NCBI GenBank assembly: GCA_018266615.1
Contig: JAFEAB010000106.1
Span: forward strand, 91,355-155,354
Source: Bacteroidota bacterium
GTDB lineage: Bacteria; Bacteroidota; Bacteroidia; Chitinophagales; Chitinophagaceae
Reading direction: 5' to 3'
DNA: 64,000 nt
Under the pieces are notes generated by a model that was given only the letters and a program-made list of their open reading frames with translations, was not told the origin of the DNA and searched no databases. Numbering within the stretch: position 1 is the first letter of the stretch; every line of letters begins with the position of its first letter. Shown one piece after another: positions 43,660-52,213 of this stretch. Position numbers and translations under genes: made by a program.

Positions 43660-44985
43660 ATGTATCCCAATTTATATTACGTTTTCAAAGACTGGTTTGG
43701 TGTGGAGTGGCCTGCTCTTGCTTTTCTGAATACATTTGGCCTGATGGTGGCAGTGGCTTTTGCAGTAGCTGCCCTTGTTTTAACGAGTGAGTTTAAGCGA
43801 AAGGAAAAACTGGGTTTGCTGCAACCCCGGGAAGAGATAATTACAGTTGGGAAACCCGCTTCTTTTTCCGAAATTCTTATCAACCTGGTAGCCGGTTTTT
43901 TATTTGGATATAAATTGGTTGGCCTCTTTTTTAGTAAACCTCCGGGTGTAGAACCCCAGGATTATATTTTTTCGGGGGAGGGTAGCTGGACCGGTGGGAT
44001 TTTGCTGGGATTATTGCTTGCAGGAATTAAATGGTATGAGAAAAAGAAACAACAATTAAAAGAACCGGAAAACAGGCCGGTTAGGATTTGGCCACACGAC
44101 AGGGTGGGTGATATTATCATCCTGGGCCTGGTATTCGGTATTCTGGGTGCCAAACTCTTTGATAATTTTGAGAACTGGGATGAATTTATTGCACATCCCA
44201 TTGAAAGGATATTTTCGGCCAGCGGCCTTACCTTTTACGGCGGACTCATTTTAGCGGCTATTGCCATTTGCTGGTTTGCATATAAAAAAGGAATTCCTAT
44301 TGGGCACCTGGTAGATTCTGCCGCCCCTGCTCTCCTCATAGCCTATGCAATTGGGAGAATTGGATGCCAGGTTTCAGGTGATGGCGATTGGGGCGTATAT
44401 AATAGCGCCTATTCGAGCAGCGAAACCGGAAAGATCATGCGGGCCAGTGATACAACCGCCTTTAATGAAAAAATTGCCAGGTATGCCGACTATTTTTTAG
44501 AGGGAAGGGCAGCAGATAGCACGGGTAAGGAAGTTATCGTAACCGACAGGGTTTACCCCTCCCTTTCGGAGGTGCCGCACCGCTGGTTTCAGGGGCCTTC
44601 CTTTATGCCAAACTGGTTCTTCGCCTATACATATCCCAAAAATGTAAATAAAGATGGGATATTAATCCCGGGGGATCGGGATGACCATAACCGAATGTTG
44701 CCCTCTCCGGTTTTTCCTACCCCTCTTTACGAAATTTTAGGTTGTACTATCCTGTTTCTGTTCCTTTGGGGTATCAGGAAATCCGTTAAAACCCCATTTG
44801 TAATATTTGGAATTTACCTGGTTGTAAATGGGATTGAGCGCTTTCTTATTGAACGAATCCGGGTTAATCGACATTACGATTTCCTGGGGATGCGACTTTC
44901 CCAGGCTGAAATTATCGCCATCTTTTTGGTATTGACCGGATTATTTATCATCCTTGCAGCAAGAATGCGTTATAGCAAAAAGTAA
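43660..44985 (+). CDS. lgt: Prolipoprotein diacylglyceryl transferase, enlarged form
   Basis: 441 residues; the usual family length is about 260-300. The Lgt signature region is LIAYAIGRIGCQVSGDGDWG (family GRIGNFxNGE, with Asp-Gly-Asp for Asn-Gly-Glu). LTFYGGLI and the final HYDFLGMRLSQAEIIAI segment match Lgt, and at least seven hydrophobic segments are seen. Extra length lies in an inserted hydrophilic stretch near 45-75 and 125-150, and a large insert after the signature (~245-345) before VFPTPLYEIL. It transfers diacylglycerol to lipobox cysteines; many lipoproteins encoded in this window would be substrates. The changed signature makes its activity worth checking. Confidence 0.85.
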   Translation: MYPNLYYVFKDWFGVEWPALAFLNTFGLMVAVAFAVAALVLTSEFKRKEKLGLLQPREEIITVGKPASFSEILINLVAGFLFGYKLVGLFFSKPPGVEPQDYIFSGEGSWTGGILLGLLLAGIKWYEKKKQQLKEPENRPVRIWPHDRVGDIIILGLVFGILGAKLFDNFENWDEFIAHPIERIFSASGLTFYGGLILAAIAICWFAYKKGIPIGHLVDSAAPALLIAYAIGRIGCQVSGDGDWGVYNSAYSSSETGKIMRASDTTAFNEKIARYADYFLEGRAADSTGKEVIVTDRVYPSLSEVPHRWFQGPSFMPNWFFAYTYPKNVNKDGILIPGDRDDHNRMLPSPVFPTPLYEILGCTILFLFLWGIRKSVKTPFVIFGIYLVVNGIERFLIERIRVNRHYDFLGMRLSQAEIIAIFLVLTGLFIILAARMRYSKK

Positions 44986-45010
44986 GCTTTTATCATTTAA
45001 TTTATATTTT

Positions 45011-45502
45011 ATGCCCTCTTTCGATATGACCAGTAAAGTTGATCTTCAAACCCTGGATAATGTAATAAATACTGTTAAGAAAGAAATTACTAACAGGTTC
45101 GATTTCAAAGATTCACACGTATTAATTGAATTAAATAAGAAGGAATTTATTGTGAATTTGGAAGCAGATAGTGATATGAAAATTGATCAAATAGTGGATG
45201 TATTGATCAGCCGGGGAATGAAACAGGGGTTGGCAGCAGAGGTGTATGATTTAAGTAAAGATGCCTATGTAAGTGGTAAGGTTACCAAAAAGGAAGTACC
45301 GGTACGAAATGGTATTAAACAGGATGATGCAAAAAAAATAGTGAAACTTATAAAGGATACCGGACTCAAGGTCCAGGCAGCTATTCAGGATGATACAATT
45401 CGGGTTACTGCAAAGAAGATTGATGATTTACAATTGATTATACAGGCAAGTAAAGGCTGGTCTCTGGGCATTCCCTTGCAATATGTCAATATGAAAAATT
45501 GA
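45011..45502 (+). CDS. YajQ-family nucleotide-binding protein
   Basis: 163 residues from MPSFDMTSKVDLQTLDNVIN, the YajQ N-terminus; the upstream extension overlaps the end of lgt and is rejected. Typical motifs include ITNRFDFKDSHVLIEL, KKIVKLIKDTGLKVQAAIQ and the C-terminal GWSLGIPLQYVNMK. Proteins of this family bind cyclic di-GMP in some Proteobacteria and nucleic acid or nucleotides in others. The ligand here is unproven. Starts 25 bases after lgt. Confidence 0.93.
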   Translation: MPSFDMTSKVDLQTLDNVINTVKKEITNRFDFKDSHVLIELNKKEFIVNLEADSDMKIDQIVDVLISRGMKQGLAAEVYDLSKDAYVSGKVTKKEVPVRNGIKQDDAKKIVKLIKDTGLKVQAAIQDDTIRVTAKKIDDLQLIIQASKGWSLGIPLQYVNMKN

Positions 45503-45525
45503 GACAAAATCTGAACAAATTAGTC

Positions 45526-45533
45526 TATATTTG
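45526..45533 (+). promoter_or_regulatory. -7 promoter box for rpmE2
   Basis: TATATTTG matches TAnnTTTG exactly; transcription would begin near 45540, just before the leader hairpin. TTG at 45499 is 24 bases away. Confidence 0.5.
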
Positions 45534-45548
45534 CAAACTTAAAAATTG

Positions 45549-45566
45549 ACACGGCAAAATCCGTGT
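45549..45566 (+). promoter_or_regulatory. Leader hairpin upstream of rpmE2
   Basis: ACACGG and CCGTGT form a 6 bp stem with a 6-base loop (CAAAAT), located between the promoter box and the start codon and 15 bases before the ATG. It could be an L31 autoregulatory site, which is speculative. Confidence 0.4.
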
Positions 45567-45581
45567 TGCAAAACAAAAAAA

Positions 45582-45836
45582 ATGAAAAAAGGAATTCACC
45601 CTACTGCTTACCGTCCGGTAGTTTTTAAAGATATGAGTAATGGCTATACCTTTCTCAGTCGCTCAACCGCCGCAAGTAAGGAAACTATTGCCTGGGAAGA
45701 CGGCAATGAATACCCCCTGATCAAAATTGAAATCTCCAATACTTCGCACCCGTTTTATACAGGTAAAAATGTACTGGTAGATACGGCCGGACGTATCGAC
45801 AAATTCAAGAAACGTTACGAAAAGAAAGTAAAATAA
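45582..45836 (+). CDS. rpmE2: 50S ribosomal protein L31 type B
   Basis: 84 residues from [22 protein letters not shown]; the extension to 45546 overlaps the leader hairpin. The length and the lack of the CxxC pair of zinc-binding L31 identify type B, the zinc-free version. C-terminal [21 protein letters not shown] is typical. In zinc-limited bacteria such paralogues replace the zinc form; whether a second L31 exists cannot be seen. Own promoter box and terminator. Confidence 0.95.
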   Translation: MKKGIHPTAYRPVVFKDMSNGYTFLSRSTAASKETIAWEDGNEYPLIKIEISNTSHPFYTGKNVLVDTAGRIDKFKKRYEKKVK

Positions 45837-45884
45837 TTGGTTGCCACGGGCAGCTTTATTGTTTTTTCATGGCTATACTTTAAG

Positions 45885-45915
45885 TCCCTTCGGGTTTTCC
45901 CGGAGGGATTTTTTA
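45885..45915 (+). terminator. Rho-independent terminator after rpmE2
   Basis: TCCCTTCGGG, TTTT loop and CCCGGAGGGA with one wobble pair, followed by a run of T, lie 49 bases past the stop. It is only 10 bases before the next start codon. Confidence 0.85.
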
Positions 45916-45924
45916 ATTTCGGGT

Positions 45925-46926
45925 ATGATCGTACTTAGCGACCATAATTTACGCTCCGGGTTATACCCATTTTCCGCAACTCGGCATATAGCAGAATTAA
46001 GGATTGGAATTTTGACCATCAGAGAAAAATGGGAATTACTAACGGGGGAAGAAGTACGGCTGGTTCATGAAAAGATACCGGAGGCTGTACCTGCTAACCT
46101 TCTACCAGATTTAGAGAACTATACTAAAATATTAAATGGCCATGTAGATGGGATACCCTGTATTTCACGTCCATGGCATATCCCACAGCGGAACCAGCAG
46201 GCACTCTTTAACGATTTTTTACTGTTAACAAGAAACCGGGTTTCGGCCCCAATACCCAATTGGGTGAAGGTGATCAACCCATCCATGCTATTTGTGGAAA
46301 AGAATGCAGTTATTAATTCATCCATTATTAATGCCAGTATGGGGCCGGTTTATATTGGGGAGGATACAGAAATTATGGAAGGCTGCCTTATACGGGGGCC
46401 ATTCGCCATGGGAAGAGGGTCTGTTTTAAAAATGGGAACAAAAATTTATGGAGCCACCACCCTGGGGCCTCATTGTACAGGTGGTGGAGAAATTAAGAAT
46501 TCGGTTTTGATGGGGTATAGCAATAAAGGGCACGATGGGTATCTTGGCGACTCGGTTTTGGGATATTGGTGCAATCTGGGCGCCGGAACTTCAGTAAGCA
46601 ATGTAAAAAATACCGGTTCAGATGTATGGATAACCTTGCCGGGATATCAGAAAGAACAGGTAGGAAATAAAGCCGGCTTAATCATGGGAGATTATAGCAG
46701 GTCTGCCATTAACAGCGCTTTTAGCACCGGATCGATGGTAGGAGTATGTTGCAGTATTCACGGCCATGCACAACCGAAAAAAGATACCCCCAGCTTCACC
46801 TGGGGAGAAGAAAGATACTCCTTTCCCAAAGTGTTATCTGATATTGCTAACTGGAAGAAAATGAAAGGGGAAGACCTGTCTCAGGAAGAAATGGCTAATT
46901 TGGAAGAACTTTTTAAACAAACATGA
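45925..46926 (+). CDS. GlmU-like nucleotidyltransferase/acyltransferase variant
   Basis: 333 residues from MIVLSDHNLRSGLYPFSATRHI; the longer frame to 45841 crosses the terminator. The N-terminal part resembles the alternative bacterial GlmU with LYPFSATRHIAELRIGILTIREKWE but lacks the GxGTR loop of classical GlmU. The C-terminal part is a left-handed beta-helix with many I/V-G-E/D turns and GPHCTGGGEIKNSVLMGYSNKGHDGYLGDSVLG split across it. It may complete UDP-GlcNAc synthesis. It is 7 bases ahead of tpiA, so the two form an operon. Acetyltransferase function is inferred from the fold. Confidence 0.8.
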   Translation: MIVLSDHNLRSGLYPFSATRHIAELRIGILTIREKWELLTGEEVRLVHEKIPEAVPANLLPDLENYTKILNGHVDGIPCISRPWHIPQRNQQALFNDFLLLTRNRVSAPIPNWVKVINPSMLFVEKNAVINSSIINASMGPVYIGEDTEIMEGCLIRGPFAMGRGSVLKMGTKIYGATTLGPHCTGGGEIKNSVLMGYSNKGHDGYLGDSVLGYWCNLGAGTSVSNVKNTGSDVWITLPGYQKEQVGNKAGLIMGDYSRSAINSAFSTGSMVGVCCSIHGHAQPKKDTPSFTWGEERYSFPKVLSDIANWKKMKGEDLSQEEMANLEELFKQT

Positions 46927-46933
46927 TAGAGTG

Positions 46934-47698
46934 ATGCGAAAACAAATTGCAGCAGCTAATTGGAAAATGAACCTTACCCTGGCAGAAGGGGAGAAATTGA
47001 TTACAGAAATACTTCAGGGAGTTTCCGGGTTAAAACCTGGAACAGAGGCTCTGTTTGCCGTCCCATTCCCCTACCTGGTACAAGCCAACAACCTGGTAAA
47101 AGGCCAAACCGGTATGTTCATCTCCGCCCAGGATATTGCCGCCACAAACAACGGGGCGTTTACCGGTGAAGTAAGTGGAGCCATGCTGAAATCCATCGGG
47201 ATTAAGTATGCAATAATTGGCCATAGCGAAAGGAGGGAATATTTTCATGAGTCCAACGAACTGTTGACTGAAAAAGTGATTCGGGCTTTTGAACATGGTA
47301 TCCATCCTATATTTTGCTGTGGCGAGCCCTTATCCATCCGGGAAAATGGATCCCAAAATACCTATGTTAACCAGCAACTTCGGGACGGTATATTTCATCT
47401 TGATTCAGAAAAAATGAAAGGTTTTATTATTGCCTATGAACCCATTTGGGCAATAGGAACCGGAAAAACCGCAACCGCCGAACAGGCAGAGGATATGCAT
47501 GCTCATATTCGGTCATTGATAGAAAAACAATATGGAACTGATATTGCCTCTTCGGTTTCTATTTTGTATGGAGGTAGTGTGAAGGCAACAAATGCAAAAG
47601 AAATTTTTGGGAAGCCTAATGTAGATGGAGGACTGGTAGGTGGAGCCAGCCTGAATGCATCCGAGTTTTGCGAGATAATTAAGAGTCTTAAAAACTGA
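46934..47698 (+). CDS. tpiA: Triosephosphate isomerase
   Basis: 254 residues from the ATG; a GTG sits one codon upstream. TIM barrel with Lys11 in AAANWKMN, His in AIIGHSERREYF, catalytic Glu in IAYEPIWAIGTGKTA, and the phosphate loop in ILYGGSVKA and DGGLVGGASL. It interconverts dihydroxyacetone phosphate and glyceraldehyde 3-phosphate in glycolysis. Placed between the GlmU-like gene and a flippase gene, 1 base before the latter. Confidence 0.97.
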   Translation: MRKQIAAANWKMNLTLAEGEKLITEILQGVSGLKPGTEALFAVPFPYLVQANNLVKGQTGMFISAQDIAATNNGAFTGEVSGAMLKSIGIKYAIIGHSERREYFHESNELLTEKVIRAFEHGIHPIFCCGEPLSIRENGSQNTYVNQQLRDGIFHLDSEKMKGFIIAYEPIWAIGTGKTATAEQAEDMHAHIRSLIEKQYGTDIASSVSILYGGSVKATNAKEIFGKPNVDGGLVGGASLNASEFCEIIKSLKN

Positions 47699-47699
47699 T

Positions 47700-48911
47700 A
47701 TGCCCGAATTAGCGGAGATCCTCAAACATAACCTGGTTGGTAAAATGATCAATCATGGTTGTGTTTTTTTTATTAATGTGCTTATCGTAAGACTGTTGGG
47801 AAGTAACATAAGTGGTTACTTTTTTAATGAATTATACCTTTTCAACTTTATTGCCTTTATTGCCTCCCTGGGCCTCGATTATGCCGCTATCCGGTACTAT
47901 GGTGAGGATCACCGGTTGCTTAGATCCATAAACCGGAAATTGCTCCTGGTGGCAACAGTTTCCTCAGGGATATTCCTCCTTTTATTTTCCATTACTTCTT
48001 TACTTGCAATTCACTGGTTCTCCATGCCCCTGGCAGGTATATTGTTTTGCATTGGTAACCTCCTGATGATTCTGTATCAAGGGGTATTGAGTGCCAGGAA
48101 ACAATTTAACCTCCAAAACATGGTTCTTGGGCTATCCAATTTGGCGTACCTTATCCTTTTAGGAATACTTTTTATATCCGATCGTTTTCCCGGAATAAAA
48201 TGGATTGCCATCAGTTATTCCCTACTTTTCCTGCTCCAGGGAATTTGCTTAATGTATTATTCTTTTAGGGAGGAGGGGCCATCTGAATCGGGTTTATCAC
48301 TGAAACCAATGGTCAGGCATGGAATCTGGATCATGTTTTCTTCCCTGATCTATTTTGCCTTTTTACGGATCGATAATTTTTTTGTTGAAAAATATACAAC
48401 CGATAATAGCCTGGGCAGCTATGTTCAGTGTGGTAAAATTGGACAGTATTTTCTTTATTTCTCTTCTATCATCAGTTCCACCCTGCTGCCCTTTATACAT
48501 GAGGAAAAAATAGCCGTTACCTATACGAGTTGGCGTAATTTGATGAAACCGTATATTCTCATCCTGCTTCTCACCTCTGTTTTTATTGCGGCCGCCGGGC
48601 CCTGGCTGTTTCCCTTTTTATTTGGACCCGGATTTGAGAATATGCACCGGCTCATGTGGATATTCCTGCCCGGGTTCTTTGGTCTTGGATTATTGACCCT
48701 GATGAATGCCGTTTATATTGGGAATAACAGGGTAAAACGGATTTTCTTTGGCGATACCCTGGGGCTGACCCTGGTACTGGTATTCGATATTTTGCTTGTA
48801 CCCAAATATGGAGCCATAGCTGCCGCCCTGATTAGCAGCATGAGTTATATTATAGTTTTTCTTTACCTTCTCGCCGGTTTCAAACAAAATTTTGAAGCTC
48901 CTTTGCGGTAA
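47700..48911 (+). CDS. Polysaccharide flippase-like membrane protein (MATE/MVF superfamily)
   Basis: 403 residues with about 12 hydrophobic segments in two halves. The first contains GSNISGYFFNELYLFNFIAFIASLGLDYAAIRYYGEDHR, a pattern of Wzx-like flippases (split here by short loops). It starts one base after the tpiA stop. It probably moves a lipid-linked sugar across the inner membrane. Neither the substrate nor a glycosyltransferase is next to it, so assignment stays at family level. Confidence 0.82.
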   Translation: MPELAEILKHNLVGKMINHGCVFFINVLIVRLLGSNISGYFFNELYLFNFIAFIASLGLDYAAIRYYGEDHRLLRSINRKLLLVATVSSGIFLLLFSITSLLAIHWFSMPLAGILFCIGNLLMILYQGVLSARKQFNLQNMVLGLSNLAYLILLGILFISDRFPGIKWIAISYSLLFLLQGICLMYYSFREEGPSESGLSLKPMVRHGIWIMFSSLIYFAFLRIDNFFVEKYTTDNSLGSYVQCGKIGQYFLYFSSIISSTLLPFIHEEKIAVTYTSWRNLMKPYILILLLTSVFIAAAGPWLFPFLFGPGFENMHRLMWIFLPGFFGLGLLTLMNAVYIGNNRVKRIFFGDTLGLTLVLVFDILLVPKYGAIAAALISSMSYIIVFLYLLAGFKQNFEAPLR

Positions 48912-48916
48912 AAATT

Positions 48917-49456
48917 TTGAAAAATCTTTTCCTATTCCGTTTATTCCGGTATTCCCGGCTTGCATTTATTATGGCAGTGCTTTTTATTATCATTTATGCT
49001 ATTGCATTTGATAAAAAAATGTCCCTGCTTTTGTTTCCGTATAATGCCATGTATAGTGTGGATTTTAACCATAACAATACAGGGGAAGTATATGCCTGTA
49101 AACAGAATGGAACGATCATTCCGATAACAGGAAAATGGTATTGGAAAAAAGATTTCCTTGAAACCAGCCTACGGGGCTTTGTGCATTATGTGGAAGATAC
49201 AAACCGGGTGTTTTTAAATCATTATATCCTGTACCGGTTTTCAAATCCAATTGTACAACAGTATTTAGTGGATAAGCTTACCCCCGGAAAAATTAAGCCG
49301 GAGAAATGGGTTACATGGTACACCTGCTTTGCAGGAAGAAAGATTGAGCCTGGCGATTCGTTGGAAATCATCCGGTATAGTTTTGATTTTGACCGAAATG
49401 GATTTCAGTTGATAGATTCTGTAACCATTTGGAAAAATTTCAGGAATGGAGAATAG
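48917..49456 (+). CDS. Membrane-anchored protein, unknown function
   Basis: 179 residues from a TTG at 48917, five bases after the flippase stop. An ATG start is not available before the single membrane segment (~17-33, FIMAVLFIIIYAIAF), so the rare TTG is accepted. A soluble beta-rich domain follows with aromatic residues and a Gly-Lys-Trp-Tyr segment (NNTGEVYACKQNGTI, TGKWYWKKDFLETSL). Not recognised. Its end overlaps the next membrane protein gene by 11 bases, so it belongs to the flippase operon. Confidence 0.6.
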   Translation: MKNLFLFRLFRYSRLAFIMAVLFIIIYAIAFDKKMSLLLFPYNAMYSVDFNHNNTGEVYACKQNGTIIPITGKWYWKKDFLETSLRGFVHYVEDTNRVFLNHYILYRFSNPIVQQYLVDKLTPGKIKPEKWVTWYTCFAGRKIEPGDSLEIIRYSFDFDRNGFQLIDSVTIWKNFRNGE

Positions 49457-50282
49457 AAATTTTCATTACGCCTACAGGATTCTAATGGGTATTTTATTAG
49501 TTGAATACCTGATCATCCAATTGTCGGGTGTAGGACTCCATGCACTTGTTGGAAACCCTTTATTTAGCCTTCCCGCCGACCCGGTTTCCTGGCTCCCGTT
49601 TTTGGCAGCCATACCAGGTATATTATTGTGGAATTTGACAGGAGCCTGGTTTTTTGATATCTTTCTTCTGTTGATATTGGTTGCCTTGTTTTTAAATCCA
49701 TTAAGGCAATTACCGGGTATTGTGGGCTGCATTCTTTCTTTTTTGTTCTTTGTTACCATGATGAGCCGGCATATACACTGGAATTTTCAGGAAGGGATGT
49801 TCATCGTTTTATTTCCTTTAGTATTTAAAAGAATACGTTCTAAATTATTTGCTTTTGAAGCAATTCGTTATTTCCTGTTGTTCTTTTATGGATCTGCCGG
49901 GCTGCTTAAATTGTTGTCTGGTTCTTATTTAAACAGTCAGCACTTAAGCCACCTGTTAACCGGACAGTTTGGGCCCTATTTTTTGGAAGGAAATACAGGC
50001 TGGAGAACCTCTGTTCACCTGTTTCTTGTTAACCACTCCGGAATTTCTTATTTTTTGTTTTTGGGCAGTATCGTATTGGAACTTTTCGCATTTGTGGGAT
50101 TTTTTACCAGGCGTTTCGACCCATTTATAGCCCTTTCCTTGTTGTTGTTTCACCTGGCCGATTGGGTGATTATGGACATAGCCCCCTTTGGGCAACTGGC
50201 ATTTATTTGCCTGCTGTTTTTTAGCAGGTCCCTTTTAAGAAACAGCAGCACCGCTGGCGATTTTGCAATACGGAATGCATGA
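49446..50282 (+). CDS. Polytopic membrane protein, HTTM-like
   Basis: 278 residues with seven or eight hydrophobic segments. The motif pair IHWNFQEGMFIVLFPLVFK and FFYGSAGLLKLLSGSYLNSQHL (split by loops) is like the HTTM (horizontally transferred transmembrane) domain of vitamin K-dependent carboxylase relatives; the soluble lumenal domain of true carboxylases is absent. HTTM membership is a resemblance, not proof. Overlaps the upstream gene by 11 bases. It closes the flippase operon. Confidence 0.6.
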   Translation: MENRNFHYAYRILMGILLVEYLIIQLSGVGLHALVGNPLFSLPADPVSWLPFLAAIPGILLWNLTGAWFFDIFLLLILVALFLNPLRQLPGIVGCILSFLFFVTMMSRHIHWNFQEGMFIVLFPLVFKRIRSKLFAFEAIRYFLLFFYGSAGLLKLLSGSYLNSQHLSHLLTGQFGPYFLEGNTGWRTSVHLFLVNHSGISYFLFLGSIVLELFAFVGFFTRRFDPFIALSLLLFHLADWVIMDIAPFGQLAFICLLFFSRSLLRNSSTAGDFAIRNA

Positions 50283-50354
50283 GATATTAGGAGTACTGCG
50301 GGTGACCTTACTACTTTTTTTGTTCCAAAGTATTGTTAAAATATGCAGGAGGTT

Positions 50355-50384
50355 TTTGCATTAACTATTTGAAATATATATTTG
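50355..50384 (+). promoter_or_regulatory. Promoter of the 50415 gene
   Basis: TTTG at 50355-50358 (within TTTTTG) and TATATTTG at 50377-50384 are 18 bases apart, matching both elements of the Bacteroidota promoter. This is the best full match in the window. Confidence 0.65.
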
Positions 50385-50414
50385 ATACGAATCTTTTCGT
50401 AATAAATATTGTAT

Positions 50415-50885
50415 ATGAAACGGTATCGCCTTTTTAGCCTGTTTATACTATGTACGGGAATATTTTTCCTGTTTGGGTCATTTACTTCCGTTTTTGAAGA
50501 GACTCCATTTATGAAAGCGGTTATGGATAATCGTTGCCCTTCAGGTGAAATTGCAACGGATGCAGTTCCCGTTGAAAATAATAAGAAGGTAGACCCTTCT
50601 TTTGATTCGGGCGAATTCATGGCTCATTTAAAATCCGTTGTTATATCGGGAATCAACAGGGTAGAGGAGGCTAAAATCAAAAAGGAGGCATTGAGTATGA
50701 TGAAGCAGGATTCCATTATGAGTTTACTTTCGGAATGCATGCAGAAATTAGATCAACTCAATGCAAACATGAATTCAAAAAATTCTTTAAAGGACCTGGA
50801 AGTTGCCCAACGAAAATTAGCAGATGCCATGCAACTGGTAAAGCAATTAAGTAATTCAAACCTGAGTCCGGATTCAATTAATTGA
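50415..50885 (+). CDS. Exported or membrane-anchored helical protein, unknown function
   Basis: 156 residues from the ATG at 50415; a TTG two codons earlier is possible. Hydrophobic segment at ~8-25 (FSLFILCTGIFFLFGSF), then a short linker and two long amphipathic helices (EEAKIKKEALSMMKQD; KDLEVAQRKLADAMQLVKQ). Function unknown. Monocistronic with its own promoter; convergent with the serine hydrolase gene. Confidence 0.65.
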   Translation: MKRYRLFSLFILCTGIFFLFGSFTSVFEETPFMKAVMDNRCPSGEIATDAVPVENNKKVDPSFDSGEFMAHLKSVVISGINRVEEAKIKKEALSMMKQDSIMSLLSECMQKLDQLNANMNSKNSLKDLEVAQRKLADAMQLVKQLSNSNLSPDSIN

Positions 50886-50918
50886 CTTACTTATCCTAAT
50901 TCAATTTCTTTATTTATT

Positions 50919-51926
50919 TCAGGACCGGGTTCTTAAATTTTCATATACCAATTTAGAAATTTGGGATACGGCCGAAGGAAGCGCCTGGTTATTCTTACCC
51001 TTTGAAAATATGGTAAGAAGGAAGGGGGTATTATTTAGGTAAACAATGGCCGATTCTGTGAGGTAAGAAAATTGGGCATCCCCGGCTTCACCAAATTTAT
51101 GAGATACTTTAATATTATCGGGGATACCGCCTAAAATTCCATTTTTAAAATCGCTGTGCGATAGCAGTTCAAGACAGAATTCGGAATCCTTGTTACTCAG
51201 GTAAGTCCCATTGAACAAGGCTCTCATAAATCGGGAAAATTGATTGGAAGTGATGGGTATATCACTTTTGCTTAAATCCGGCTCCGTTAATCCCAAATCG
51301 GTGAACACTTTTTTAAATATTTTTAAATCCATTCTGTTATTCAACAGGGCAGTGGCATAATTATCGGAATATGCAATCATGTAATAAAGTAATTCCTTGA
51401 TAGTATAGGTCTTTCCTACCTCAATCGATTTGGAAATATAAATAGAACGCTTGGGTAACTTTAATGGAGCATAATAAGTTATTTTCTGGCTTAGCAGGCC
51501 AGGTTCTTCCTCATTCATTTTCATAAATGTGATTAATTCGGGTACTTTCATTAAAGACCCCGGGATATAATTGCTATCATCCCCTGCATTTATCCAATTA
51601 CCATTTTCCAATAATCGTAAATAGACCGAGGCCCCCGCCACCATACCCGAAGTTTTCATACCGGATATCATGGAATTCAAGTCCGATTTAACCGAAAGGA
51701 GATTCGCAGACTCGCCCGATTCATTGGCAAAAAGAATAGGCCTTATATATTCAAAACCCTCTTTTCGGATGATATGGTAGTTGGAATTTGAGGGTAGGTA
51801 GGTCTCCCTTTTTTCCTCAACCGCGGTTGCAGCGGATATTTTTTTAAAGATAAAAAAGACGGCAACGCCTATAATAACTGCTGCCAGCAGGCCAAATAAA
51901 AAGGAGTTCTTCTTGTAGGTCATCAT
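50919..51926 (-). CDS. Membrane-anchored class A beta-lactamase-fold serine hydrolase
   Basis: 335 residues from MMTYKKNSF; a single anchor spans ~8-27. Active-site motifs are seen in order: Ser124-x-x-Lys127 (PGSLMKVP), Ser187-Asp-Asn (YSDNYA), and a KFG triad at 277-279 in place of the usual KTG. A Glu166 equivalent for deacylation cannot be seen, so it is not called a beta-lactamase; D-Ala-D-Ala peptidase or esterase activity is possible. The anchor makes it a periplasmic-face enzyme. It is convergent with the helical protein gene. Confidence 0.78.
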   Translation of the reverse strand: MMTYKKNSFLFGLLAAVIIGVAVFFIFKKISAATAVEEKRETYLPSNSNYHIIRKEGFEYIRPILFANESGESANLLSVKSDLNSMISGMKTSGMVAGASVYLRLLENGNWINAGDDSNYIPGSLMKVPELITFMKMNEEEPGLLSQKITYYAPLKLPKRSIYISKSIEVGKTYTIKELLYYMIAYSDNYATALLNNRMDLKIFKKVFTDLGLTEPDLSKSDIPITSNQFSRFMRALFNGTYLSNKDSEFCLELLSHSDFKNGILGGIPDNIKVSHKFGEAGDAQFSYLTESAIVYLNNTPFLLTIFSKGKNNQALPSAVSQISKLVYENLRTRS

Positions 51927-52213
51927 TATTTTTTCAAAGGAAGCAATGCATATATTGGATAAAATCACTCCGGAATATGCCCTACAAATTTAAAAGCAGA
52001 TACCCGTTTTTTGTATTTTTTTTGATAAGCGGTAATTAATAACCCTTTGACTCTTAAATGGATAGGGACGAATTTTGCAAAAACCAGATCGATAGGTGAT
52101 AGATATAAATAGAAAGCAGGACACCGGATATCTAATAATATTTATATGTATTAGTACAATAATATTGGTGAATAGTCGTTTTTTTCCGGTAACCTAACCT
52201 AAATCCAGTTATT

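Noticed and set aside
45841..45924. Longer start of the GlmU-like protein
   Set aside because: It crosses the rpmE2 terminator hairpin and its product has no family resemblance.
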